Shown here piece by piece: positions 28,845-37,095 of a stretch of DNA of 64,000 nucleotides; within the stretch, counting starts at the first letter, position 1, and each line of letters opens with the position of its first letter. Location of the stretch: the NCBI RefSeq assembly GCF_947494755.1, contig NZ_CANLVZ010000007.1:62001-126000 (forward strand). The letters are read 5' to 3'. The notes beneath the pieces are model-generated. The model had not been told where the DNA came from, made no database searches, and saw nothing but the letters and a program-made list of their open reading frames with translations. The DNA is from an uncultured Tateyamaria sp. Its GTDB lineage: Bacteria > Pseudomonadota > Alphaproteobacteria > Rhodobacterales > Rhodobacteraceae. The position numbers and the translations under genes are program-made.

Positions 28845-29909
28845 CTAGGCGGCGTGCATCAGGATCGCCGCCTCGCTCGCGCTGATATTGCGCCGGGCGT
28901 AGGTGCCGTAGGTGTGCGGGTCGTATTCGAGGTTCGGCAGTTGCTCGAGCAGCCGAACCCGATCGTCATCGTCCAAGGTCGAAAGCGCGGTATTGGCGGG
29001 ATGAAAGCTCTCGGTTTCGACGCCATTGGCGCGGATGATCTCGTGACGCGGCAACAGCACATGCACATATGTGACCTCGCGCACCTGCAAGTCGACGGTG
29101 ATCGTGGTGCCGTTGATCAGATCCTTGGCTGCGACGAGAACCTCGGGGGTGTTGAACAGATCCCGGGCCACGTCGCCCTTGATCAGCATCCGATGTTCGG
29201 GCGAGACAAGCAATTCCTCATCCGGTTTCTCGATGCCCAAGGCACCGGCGGCAAAGCGCACGGGCCGCAGGCGCGGCATCGCAAAGAGACGCGCGCCGGT
29301 CATCCGCCGGAACCCCGCCCATTCGATGGTCTGCGCACCACTGTCCTTGGTCTGGACCTGATCGCCGGGCCGAAGATCTTCGATCAGGCGCGGCCCTTCG
29401 GGCGTGTCGATCCAGGTGCCGGGGGTAAAGCAGATCACACCGCCCGAACCATCCCCCGTGCTGTCACCGGGCGAGGTGTTGAGCGTGTGATGCACGACCC
29501 ACAAATCCACATTGCGCGGTGGAATATGATCCAGGAACATCAACAGCGGCTGCCCGCGTGATCCCACATCAATCAACGTCACCGTGTAACTCTTGGCACC
29601 GTCCGTGACGACAAAGCTGTTGTCGCTTATCGCGGTGTCATCTTCTGCATCCAGGGGATGGATCGGCGCGTTGTCCAACGCAGCCCCCACCAACCGATGC
29701 ACCATGCGCGCGGCGCGCCGCCGCATCGCTTCACTCCCGTCTGCCCCATCCAAACGCAAAACATCACGCGGACCATCAACGCGCACAGCGTCCCCACGCC
29801 ATGCCCATGCTGCACCCACCGTCAGGGACGGCAATGGTGCGCCCTCAAGCCCATCTACTTCTGTTTGCGACCAAGATATGACGAACGTGCCTCGAAAGCC
29901 CGTTTTCAT
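28845..29909 (-). CDS. Hint-domain protein (roseobacter type)
   Basis: 354 residues. A poorly conserved N-terminal region of about 155 residues precedes a Hint (hedgehog/intein) module: Cys160 in VICFTPGTWIDTPEGPRLI is the nucleophile position, with DLRPGDQVQTKD near 177-188, and SPEHRMLI near 235-242 gives the block B His238. Extracellular Hint proteins in roseobacters are usually uncharacterised. Unlike inteins it has no splicing C-terminal Asn/His pair; a C-terminal ANGVETESFHPAN stretch follows. No signal peptide is evident. Start ATG 29909 is chosen by codon position; ribosome site weak. Confidence 0.78.
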   Translation of the reverse strand: MKTGFRGTFVISWSQTEVDGLEGAPLPSLTVGAAWAWRGDAVRVDGPRDVLRLDGADGSEAMRRRAARMVHRLVGAALDNAPIHPLDAEDDTAISDNSFVVTDGAKSYTVTLIDVGSRGQPLLMFLDHIPPRNVDLWVVHHTLNTSPGDSTGDGSGGVICFTPGTWIDTPEGPRLIEDLRPGDQVQTKDSGAQTIEWAGFRRMTGARLFAMPRLRPVRFAAGALGIEKPDEELLVSPEHRMLIKGDVARDLFNTPEVLVAAKDLINGTTITVDLQVREVTYVHVLLPRHEIIRANGVETESFHPANTALSTLDDDDRVRLLEQLPNLEYDPHTYGTYARRNISASEAAILMHAA

Positions 29910-29938
29910 CACTGCTCTGTCTGCCTCAACTTTTTTTA

Positions 29939-29953
29939 TTAACAAAAGGCTAA
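29939..29953. promoter_or_regulatory. CtrA-like box upstream of the Hint gene
   Basis: TTAA at 29939, seven bases, then CTAA, one mismatch from the CtrA consensus TTAA-N7-TTAA. It lies 30 bases upstream of the Hint start codon in an AT-rich patch. Such a site is only suggestive. Confidence 0.3.
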
Positions 29954-30061
29954 CAAACCGCGTACCGGCAGGGAAGTTAGAAATTGTGTCAGATTCCAGC
30001 AGGTTGCCATATCTACTTAAAGTAGTTGCTCAACAGGCACACCCGCCTAATGTGGGCGACT

Positions 30062-30979
30062 TTAAAACGACACCCGAAAACGAATGGATCCGATGACCTG
30101 ACCCTCGTCTTGTTCTTCAAACTCTTCGCTGAGGTAAGTGACGCCGTAAAAGCCCGATACACCCGAACCGCCCTGCCACATCACACCGGCGCGCAACCGC
30201 TCGCGACTGTCTTCCATCGTGACCGTGCTGGCGGAGGTGACAAATTCGCTGTCGCCGACATAGGCCACGTCCGCGCCCAAGACGAAACTGTACCCGGTCC
30301 AGTCCCCCGTGATCGCGCGATAGCGATGCCCGCTGGTGTTGTCGCGCACCAACAACTCGTCCTGCCCAAGTGCCCCAAAGGTCAGATCGAGCCCTGCCCG
30401 CAGGAGCGTTTCGTTGCCCGCGCGCGCCTCGATGAAGGGGCGCAGCGTGGTGCGATCACTCAGGGCGAACTGCTGGCCTGCTTCCGCCACCAGTGTCGGG
30501 TTGATCGAGTTGTCGACCTGAAGATCGCGGATCGCATCCGAGGGTGTCCGGATGTTGAATGTGTCGTGAAACGCGTCCTGAAATTCGTCCAGCCGGGTTT
30601 GTGGCCCGATAAACACAAGATCGCCGCCCACCGAGAATTCGGTTTGCCCGCGCTGAAAATGGGTGTGCAGCCCGACAGTCAAAGCGCCGGCATATTGGCG
30701 GTCGTTTTCAACCGGGGTGCGGATGTCGTCGGGTGCGAGGATTTCGGCCCCCAAGCGCAGCTCAAGCAATTGCCCGAACCCTTCGGGTGCGACACCGCCC
30801 CAGGCAGGCCCCCACACACGCGAAGATTGAAAACCGCCGGTGCGCCAGCGATCTTCGCCATCACCGAAAAAGTCGTTACTGATCAGTCGCCCATAACCCA
30901 ACCGCTCGCGCTCTTGCGCGTGCGCGGGGGTCAACAAACATGCCGAAGCAGCCAGCGCTGCCATCAAATTCCGAAGCAT
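30062..30979 (-). CDS. LpxR-like outer-membrane lipid A 3'-O-deacylase
   Basis: 305 residues. Signal peptide 1-21 (ending AHA-Q). The mature protein begins with an ISNDFFGDGEDRWRTGGF block near residues 33-50, similar to the LpxR N-terminal motif with its conserved Asn/Asp and Arg-Thr-Gly residues, and continues with alternating beta-strands such as TGDWTGYSFVLGADVAYVG near 226-244. The C-terminus ends in Phe (RFRVSF), the usual signal for Bam insertion. LpxR removes the 3'-acyloxyacyl chain of lipid A; activity here is inferred. Monocistronic. Confidence 0.82.
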   Translation of the reverse strand: MLRNLMAALAASACLLTPAHAQERERLGYGRLISNDFFGDGEDRWRTGGFQSSRVWGPAWGGVAPEGFGQLLELRLGAEILAPDDIRTPVENDRQYAGALTVGLHTHFQRGQTEFSVGGDLVFIGPQTRLDEFQDAFHDTFNIRTPSDAIRDLQVDNSINPTLVAEAGQQFALSDRTTLRPFIEARAGNETLLRAGLDLTFGALGQDELLVRDNTSGHRYRAITGDWTGYSFVLGADVAYVGDSEFVTSASTVTMEDSRERLRAGVMWQGGSGVSGFYGVTYLSEEFEEQDEGQVIGSIRFRVSF

Positions 30980-31198
30980 CAGGGTATCCTGATCAAATGT
31001 GCCCCCCCGGGCTTGATCTGCATACGGGGTAGGCGATGATTTGCCTAGTGCCCAAACGCAACAGTTACAAACCTATGGTGGTTTTTTCCCGCCTTGGTTT
31101 TGTCAGATTTGACGTGTGCTTGGCGTTGCGTGTGCCCCAAGGCGGGCTATGTTCAGGGTGAGTGACCCCCGTCCCGTTCGACAATTACAGGCACAGAT

Positions 31199-31996
31199 AT
31201 GAAACACCTCCTTGGACTGCTTGCGCTGCTTGTCTGGGTTCCCATGGCCAGCGCTGAGGCGCTGCGCATGGCTGTGACCACTTCGTTTCACAACTCGGGC
31301 CTGTCCGATGTCCTGCTGCCCGAGATCGCCGCAGATACCGGGATCGAGGTGCAATTGCTGGTCGTCGGCACAGGGCAGGCCCTGAAACTGGGACGTGCGG
31401 GGGACGTGGATGCAATCCTCGTCCATGCCCGCGCCGCCGAAGAGGTATTTGTGGAAAGCGGCGCAGGCACCCACCGTCGCGAAATCATGTACAATGATTT
31501 TGTCCTGCTCGGACCCGTCGCCGACCCTGCGGGCATCGGCGCGGCACCGGACGCGGCCACGGCCCTTTCTTTGATCGCAGAGGCTCAAGCCTCCTTTATC
31601 AGCCGCGGGGACGACAGCGGCACCCACAACAAGGAACGCGCGCTCTGGTCCGCCGCAGGACGCGATACAGCAACGTTTGAGGGCTGGTATAATGCTGTTG
31701 GCGCGGGCATGGGCGCAGCGCTCAATACCGCCTCGGGTATGGACGCCTACATCATGTCGGATCGCGCCAGTTGGCTGAACTTCGGCAACAAGGGCGGGTT
31801 GACCGTCTTGTTCGAAGGCGACCCGGAACTGTTCAATCAATACGCGTTTCTGCCGGTGAACGCCGCGCGGCACCCCCATGTCAAAGCGGACCTTGTGGCC
31901 ACCCTTGAGGGATGGCTGACCTCGGACAAGGCGGCGGCGTTGATCAATGGTTACACCATCGCGGGCGAAGCCCTGTTCACCTTCAACGCCAAGTGA
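31199..31996 (+). CDS. tupA: TupA-like tungstate/oxyanion-binding periplasmic protein
   Basis: 265 residues. Signal peptide 1-19. The mature sequence matches TupA marks as I know them: AVTTSFHNSGLSDVLLPEIA near 25-44, VVGTGQALKLGRAGDVDAILVHAR near 54-77, YNDFVLLGPVADPAG near 98, and SRGDDSGTHNKE near 138-149. TupA binds tungstate for a TupABC importer, feeding molybdopterin-type enzymes. No tupB or tupC permease/ATPase is adjacent; the next gene is a convergent regulator whose stop codon abuts this one. It either works with a permease elsewhere or is orphaned. ATG 31199, ribosome site weak. Confidence 0.83.
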   Translation: MKHLLGLLALLVWVPMASAEALRMAVTTSFHNSGLSDVLLPEIAADTGIEVQLLVVGTGQALKLGRAGDVDAILVHARAAEEVFVESGAGTHRREIMYNDFVLLGPVADPAGIGAAPDAATALSLIAEAQASFISRGDDSGTHNKERALWSAAGRDTATFEGWYNAVGAGMGAALNTASGMDAYIMSDRASWLNFGNKGGLTVLFEGDPELFNQYAFLPVNAARHPHVKADLVATLEGWLTSDKAAALINGYTIAGEALFTFNAK

Positions 31997-32962
31997 TCAT
32001 GCCGCCCCGCGCACAGCGCTTGGGGTCCGATCAAAGGTCGCCCGAAAGGCGCGGCTGAGCGCACTCGGCGTGTCATAGCCGCAGCGACCGGCAATTTCCG
32101 AAATGGGTTGATCTGTGCCCTGCAACAGCGCCAGCGCGTGGTTCAGGCGCAGCCGCCGATAAAGCGCCTGTGGCGTCATTTGCATGGCCTCCCGCACCCG
32201 CGCCTCAAGGGTTTTTTGTGTGCAGCCAAGGTTGCGGGCGAGGGTGGATATGGCGATGGGCTGATCCAGATGGGCCTGCATGATCGCAATGGCGCGCGTA
32301 ACCGTCCGCCCGGCCCGTATCGGCGTGTTCAGCGGACGTGCCGTGGCCTCGTGCGACATGAACAGTTGCGCAACCTCAAGCGCCAGCAGGGGCCCGTGAT
32401 GTTCGGATATGAGGTGGGCCACCAGGTCAAATGCCGCCATCGCCCCCGAGCAGGTCAGCCGGGTACCATCCACCACGAAACGGTCGCGCACCGTGTCGAT
32501 GTCGGGAAACGCCTCGGCAAAGCTGTCCAGCACATCCCAATGGATCGTGGCGCGCCGCCCGCTAAGCGCGCCCGCGCGCGCCAACAACCAACTGCCCGTG
32601 TCCATCCCGATCAGCATGTCATATCGCGCCAGCGCGCGCGCCAAGGGCCGGATGACATTCGGATGGTCCAGGGCCCGCACACCGTAGGACGGCATCACGA
32701 CGAGGCTGCTCCCCCGTGCGTCGCCAAGCGCAACATGCGGCGTCACCTCCATCCCGCTGGAGCTGCGCACGGGTTGCGCGTCCATCGTGCAAAACCGCCA
32801 TTCATAAAGCGTGCGCTGAGACAGGGTGTTGGCGGCGCGCAGCGGCTCCACCGTGTTGGCCAGACAGTGGTTTGAGAATTGATCGAACAGCAGAAGGTCG
32901 AATTGCTGCGGCGGGGCTTGGGATTTTGGCGAACTTTGCATGATGAAGCCATAACTCTGCAT
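31997..32962 (-). CDS. GlxA-type AraC-family regulator (DJ-1/PfpI plus HTH)
   Basis: 321 residues. An N-terminal DJ-1/PfpI-like ligand domain (about 20-190, QFDLLLFDQFSNHCLANTV start) precedes a C-terminal AraC HTH pair (about 225-315, including TLARNLGCTQKTLEARVREA and ISEIAGRCGYDTPSALSRAFR). Such GlxA proteins commonly control carnitine, arginine or betaine catabolism (CdhR, ArgR, GbdR). It is divergent from the acyl-CoA dehydrogenase gene, 58 bases away, and so is the likely activator of that operon. ATG 32962 is used; ATG 32941 is equally possible. Confidence 0.85.
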   Translation of the reverse strand: MQSYGFIMQSSPKSQAPPQQFDLLLFDQFSNHCLANTVEPLRAANTLSQRTLYEWRFCTMDAQPVRSSSGMEVTPHVALGDARGSSLVVMPSYGVRALDHPNVIRPLARALARYDMLIGMDTGSWLLARAGALSGRRATIHWDVLDSFAEAFPDIDTVRDRFVVDGTRLTCSGAMAAFDLVAHLISEHHGPLLALEVAQLFMSHEATARPLNTPIRAGRTVTRAIAIMQAHLDQPIAISTLARNLGCTQKTLEARVREAMQMTPQALYRRLRLNHALALLQGTDQPISEIAGRCGYDTPSALSRAFRATFDRTPSAVRGAA

Positions 32963-33020
32963 AGTCGAGTGACGCAAGTTGCGCTTTGATCTGCCCATCC
33001 GTGTAAAAAGGACCTGCCCC

Positions 33021-34181
33021 ATGCATTTCGGCCTTAGCGATGAGCAAGAGATGATCGTCTCGACCGTGCGCAGCTTTGTGGAAAAGGAGATTTATCCCCA
33101 CGAGGCCGAAGTCGAACGCACCGGCCATGTGCCGCACGAATTAGGGCAAGAGATCAAGCGCAAGGTGATTGATCTGGGCTTTTACGCCTGCAACTTCCCC
33201 GAAGAGGTCGGAGGTGCCGGCCTGAGTCATCTCGATTTCACGCTGGTCGAGCGCGAGCTGGGCCGTGGGTCTATGGCGCTGACCCATTTCTTTGGCCGCC
33301 CGCAGAATATCCTCATGGCCTGCGAGGGTGATCAGCGCGAGCGGTATCTGCTGCCTGCTGTGCGCGGCGAGCGGATGGATGCGCTTGCGATGACCGAACC
33401 GGACGCGGGGTCAGATGTAAGGGGCATGAAATGCACCGCCCTGCGCGATGGCGGGGATTGGGTGATCAACGGCTCGAAACACTTTATTTCGGGTGCGGAT
33501 CACGCGGATTTCTTTATCGTCTTTATTGCAACGGGTGTGGATGAGAGCCCCAAGGGCCCCAAAAAGCGGATCACCACGTTTTTGGTGGATCGCGGCACGC
33601 CGGGCTTCGAGGTGCGCGAGGGATATAACTCGGTCAGTCACAAGGGCTACAAGAATTGCATCCTCGATTTTGACGATTGCCGCCTGCCAGATGCGCAAGT
33701 GCTGGGCGAGGTTGATGGCGGGTTCGCAGTCATGAACGAGTGGCTTTATGCGACCCGCATCACGGTGGCAGCGTTTTCCGTGGGACGGGCGCGGCGCTGC
33801 TTTGACTATGCGCTCCACTATGCGGCCGAGCGCAAGCAATTCGGCCAGCCCATTGGCAAGTTTCAGGGTGTCGGATTCCAGATCGCCGACATGATCACCG
33901 AGATTGACGCGGCAGACTGGCTGACCCTGGCCGCGGCCTGGCGGCTGGATCAGGGCCTGCCGTCCAATCGCGAGATCGCGTCCGCAAAACTCTATGCCTC
34001 CGAGGCGTTGGCCCGTGTCACTGACACCACCTTGCAGATTTTTGGAGGCATGGGGCTGATGGACGACTTCCCGATTGAGCGGTTCTGGCGCGATGCGCGG
34101 GTTGAGCGGATCTGGGACGGGACGAGCGAGATCCAGCGCCATATCATCAGCCGCGATATGTTGCGCCCTCTGGGGGCTTGA
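33021..34181 (+). CDS. Acyl-CoA dehydrogenase (CaiA/BcoC-like)
   Basis: 386 residues with the usual ACAD layout: an N-terminal helical domain, the middle beta-domain (MTEPDAGSDVRGM near residue 125), and C-terminal helices with YAAERKQFGQPIGKFQ near 270 and QIFGGMGLMDDFPIERFWRDARVERIWDGT near 340-370. It oxidises an acyl-CoA with FAD and passes electrons to ETF. With the neighbouring CoA synthetase and CaiD-like hydratase it could be gamma-butyrobetainyl-CoA dehydrogenase. Start ATG 33021 follows AAAGGACC. A generic short-chain ACAD remains possible. Confidence 0.88.
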   Translation: MHFGLSDEQEMIVSTVRSFVEKEIYPHEAEVERTGHVPHELGQEIKRKVIDLGFYACNFPEEVGGAGLSHLDFTLVERELGRGSMALTHFFGRPQNILMACEGDQRERYLLPAVRGERMDALAMTEPDAGSDVRGMKCTALRDGGDWVINGSKHFISGADHADFFIVFIATGVDESPKGPKKRITTFLVDRGTPGFEVREGYNSVSHKGYKNCILDFDDCRLPDAQVLGEVDGGFAVMNEWLYATRITVAAFSVGRARRCFDYALHYAAERKQFGQPIGKFQGVGFQIADMITEIDAADWLTLAAAWRLDQGLPSNREIASAKLYASEALARVTDTTLQIFGGMGLMDDFPIERFWRDARVERIWDGTSEIQRHIISRDMLRPLGA

Positions 34182-34207
34182 TGTGGGCGTGCCCTCCCGA
34201 TTTTCGA

Positions 34208-34271
34208 ATGGGCCAGGCCCATCCGACAGGAGCGAGGGGCCAGCCCCTCGCGCTCCCCGGCATGTTTGTGG
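34208..34271 (+). repeat. Dispersed Rhodobacterales intergenic palindrome, copy B
   Basis: Two hairpins stand in tandem: ATGGGCC-A-GGCCCAT (34208-34222) and GCGAGGGGC-CA-GCCCCTCGC (34232-34251), then CGCTCCCCGG and a TGTTTGTGG tail. The second part has the same layout as the element upstream of lpd (opposite strand). It lies in the 119-base gap between the acyl-CoA dehydrogenase and synthetase genes and may attenuate downstream transcription. Confidence 0.5.
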
Positions 34272-34300
34272 AACAATGAAAATGAAAAGGAGGGGTGCGC

Positions 34301-36319
34301 GTGCGTGATCTGAACCGCTTGTTGCGCCCCCGGTCTGTGGCCGTGGTGGGCGGCGGTGCGTGGTGTGCTGCCGTCATTGATCAGCTTGAGCGCTTTGGCT
34401 TTGATGGGGCGATCTGGCCTGTGCATCCATCGGCTGTGATGGTGGCGGGGCATGGTGCCTTTCCGGGTCTGAACGATCTGCCCGAGCCGCCTGATGCGGT
34501 CTTCATCGGCGTCAATCGCCATGCCACCGTCGAGATCGTCGGGAACCTGGCGCGCATGGGGGCCGGGGGTGCTGTGTGCTTCGCCTCCGGCTTTGCCGAG
34601 GCCGATGCCGAGGATGCCATGGGGGTTGGCTTGCAGGATCAGCTGATCGCAGCGGCGGGCGGCATGCCTGTTCTGGGGCCCAACTGCTATGGCTTTATCA
34701 ATGCGCTGGACGGCGCGTTGTTATGGCCCGACCAGCATGGGTGCGCGCCCGTCCCTGATGGTGTCGCCATCCTGACCCAGAGTTCCAACATCGCCATCAA
34801 TCTGACCATGCAGCAGCGCGCCTTGCCTGTCGCTTATGCGGTGACATGCGGGAACATGGCCCAGACCTCGCAAGCTCAGATCGCGATGGCGTTGCTGGAG
34901 GATACCCGCGTGAGTGCAATTGGCCTGCATATCGAAGGGTTTGGAAATATCGCGGAATGGGAGGCTTTGGCGGCCAAAGCCCATGCCGGGGGTGTGGCGC
35001 TGGTCGCCTTGAAGGTTGGTGCATCCGATCAGGCGCAACAGGCAACGGTGTCCCACACCGCCTCGCTTGCGGGCAGTGACGCAGGCGCGCAGGCCTTGCT
35101 GACGCGTTTGGGCATTGCCCGTGTCCACACCCTGCCCGACTTTGTCGAGACGTTGAAACTGCTGCATATGTATGGCCGACTTGAGGGTGCCAGTATTGCG
35201 TCCATCAGTTGTTCGGGCGGTGAGGCAAGCCTGATGGCGGATATGGCGGTCGGGACGTCTCTGCATTTCCCCACGCTCGAGCCGGATCAGCGTGACGCCT
35301 TGCGAACAGCCCTTGGCCCGATGGTCGCGCTGAGCAATCCGCTGGATTATCACACCTATATCTGGCGCGATGCCGATGCGATGGCGCGAGCATGGGGCGC
35401 GATGACCGGGGATCACATTGATATGACCTTGTCCGTGGTGGACTACCCTGTGGCCGACCCGTCCGACTGGGCCTGTGCGACCGAGGCTGCCTTGCAGGTG
35501 CGCGCCGAAACGGGCCGTCCCTTCGGCGTTGTGTCCACCTTGCCCGAGTTGATGCCACCCGCCACCGCGCGCCAGTTGATGGAGGGCGGCGTGGTGCCGT
35601 TTTGTGGCCTGCGCGAGGCGCTGGTTGCGATCGAAGCGGCCGGACAGGTGGGCGCGCCACATCCCCTACCTGTTTGTCCGCCGGGTTCCGAAGGCGAGAC
35701 GATGACGCTGACGGAGGCGGACGCAAAGGCGGCCCTGGCAGGGTTCGGCATTGCGATCCCGGGCCACCATCTCGGCACCGCCGCGGAGGTTGCTGCTGCG
35801 GCCCGCAACATGACCGGACCCTTTGCGGTCAAGGGCGTCGGGTTGGCGCACAAGACCGAAGCGGGGGCCGTGCACCTTAACGTCGCCGTTGAGGATGTGT
35901 CGAATGCGGTCACAGGGATCGCAACACCCCAGATCCTTATTGAGGAGATGGTGAACGAGGGCGTTGTTGAATTGCTGATCGGGATCACCCGCGACCCCGC
36001 CCATGGCTTTGTCCTGACCCTTGGCGCAGGTGGTATCTTCACCGAGCTTCTGCGCGACATACGCGCGCTGTTGCTGCCCGTGCGCGAGGTGGACGTTTTG
36101 GAGGCCTTGCACGCCCTCACATGCGCGCCCCTTATCCGTGGCTATCGCGGCAAACCGGCTGCCAATATCGACGCCATCGTGGCGGCGGTCATGGCCCTGC
36201 AATCCTATGCCCTTGCGCACCGCACCACCCTCAGCGAAGTTGAAGTGAACCCCTTGATCTGCACCCCCACCCGCGCCGTCGCCGTCGACGCATTGATACA
36301 GAAAGGCCCCGACCCATGA
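34301..36319 (+). CDS. NDP-forming acyl-CoA synthetase (acetate-CoA ligase family)
   Basis: 672 residues. Single-chain fusion of alpha-like (CoA-binding, about 1-450) and ATP-grasp beta-like (about 455-672) halves. Visible marks are SVAVVGGG near 13, GPNCYGFIN near 126, QSSNIAINL near 159, KVGASDQAQQATVSHTASLAG near 231 and, in the beta part, AVKGVGLAHKTEAGAVHL near 508-525 and EMVNEGVVELLIG near 551. It activates a carboxylate to its CoA ester at the cost of ATP. In the operon it would make the substrate for the dehydrogenase. GTG 34301 has AAGGAGG at seven bases; GTG 34295 is the alternative. Confidence 0.85.
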   Translation: MRDLNRLLRPRSVAVVGGGAWCAAVIDQLERFGFDGAIWPVHPSAVMVAGHGAFPGLNDLPEPPDAVFIGVNRHATVEIVGNLARMGAGGAVCFASGFAEADAEDAMGVGLQDQLIAAAGGMPVLGPNCYGFINALDGALLWPDQHGCAPVPDGVAILTQSSNIAINLTMQQRALPVAYAVTCGNMAQTSQAQIAMALLEDTRVSAIGLHIEGFGNIAEWEALAAKAHAGGVALVALKVGASDQAQQATVSHTASLAGSDAGAQALLTRLGIARVHTLPDFVETLKLLHMYGRLEGASIASISCSGGEASLMADMAVGTSLHFPTLEPDQRDALRTALGPMVALSNPLDYHTYIWRDADAMARAWGAMTGDHIDMTLSVVDYPVADPSDWACATEAALQVRAETGRPFGVVSTLPELMPPATARQLMEGGVVPFCGLREALVAIEAAGQVGAPHPLPVCPPGSEGETMTLTEADAKAALAGFGIAIPGHHLGTAAEVAAAARNMTGPFAVKGVGLAHKTEAGAVHLNVAVEDVSNAVTGIATPQILIEEMVNEGVVELLIGITRDPAHGFVLTLGAGGIFTELLRDIRALLLPVREVDVLEALHALTCAPLIRGYRGKPAANIDAIVAAVMALQSYALAHRTTLSEVEVNPLICTPTRAVAVDALIQKGPDP

Positions 36320-37095
36320 GCCCCATCAAGACCAAACGTGACGGTGCCATCCTTGAGGTGACGCTGGACCGTCCCAAGGCCAACGCTATTGATCTGGCGA
36401 CCTCGAAAATCATGGGCGAGACGTTTGCCTCCTTTCGCGATGATCCGGAGTTGCGGGTGGCCATCATCACCGGGGGCGGCGAAAAGTTCTTTTGCCCCGG
36501 TTGGGATCTGAAGGCTGCCGCGGACGGTGATGCGGTGGACGGCGACTATGGCGTGGGTGGCTTTGGCGGCTTGCAGGAGCTGCCCCGCCTCAACAAGCCG
36601 GTGATTGCGGCGGTGAATGGGATCGCTTGTGGCGGCGGGCTGGAACTGGCGCTGAGTGCGGATATGATATTGGCCGCTGATCATGCCAGTTTCGCGCTGC
36701 CTGAAATCCATTCCGGTACGGTGGCCGATGCCGCATCCGTCAAACTGCCCAAGCGGATCCCCTATCATATCGCGATGGAGTTGCTGCTGACCGGCCGCTG
36801 GTTCGATGCCGAAGAGGCGCACCGGTGGGGGCTGGTGAATGAGATCGTGCCGGGTGCCGCGCTCATGGATCGCGCGTGGGAACTGGCCCGACTGCTCGCC
36901 TCTGGTCCGCCGCTGGTCTATGCCGCGATCAAGGAGATCGTGCGCGATGCCGAGGACGCCAAGTTTCAGGACGCAATGAACCGCATCACCCGCAGCCAGT
37001 TGCCGACGGTCGAGACGCTCTATCGCTCCGAAGATCAGCTTGAGGGCGCACGCGCCTTTGCCGAAAAGCGCGATCCGGTCTGGAAGGGGCGCTAG
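36316..37095 (+). CDS. caiD: CaiD-like enoyl-CoA hydratase (carnitinyl-CoA dehydratase)
   Basis: 259 residues, crotonase fold. NAIDLATSKIMGE near residue 25, oxyanion-hole segments GGEKFFCPGWDLKA near 54-67 and NGIACGGGLELALSADMILAA near 102-122, with the substrate segment ALPEIHSGT near 128. CaiD interconverts crotonobetainyl-CoA and carnitinyl-CoA, which would follow the dehydrogenase step; crotonase paralogues are hard to tell apart, so the carnitine reading rests on the operon and on the overall likeness to CaiD. ATGA overlap with the synthetase. Its stop codon overlaps that of the convergent peroxidase by two bases. Confidence 0.75.
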   Translation: MSPIKTKRDGAILEVTLDRPKANAIDLATSKIMGETFASFRDDPELRVAIITGGGEKFFCPGWDLKAAADGDAVDGDYGVGGFGGLQELPRLNKPVIAAVNGIACGGGLELALSADMILAADHASFALPEIHSGTVADAASVKLPKRIPYHIAMELLLTGRWFDAEEAHRWGLVNEIVPGAALMDRAWELARLLASGPPLVYAAIKEIVRDAEDAKFQDAMNRITRSQLPTVETLYRSEDQLEGARAFAEKRDPVWKGR

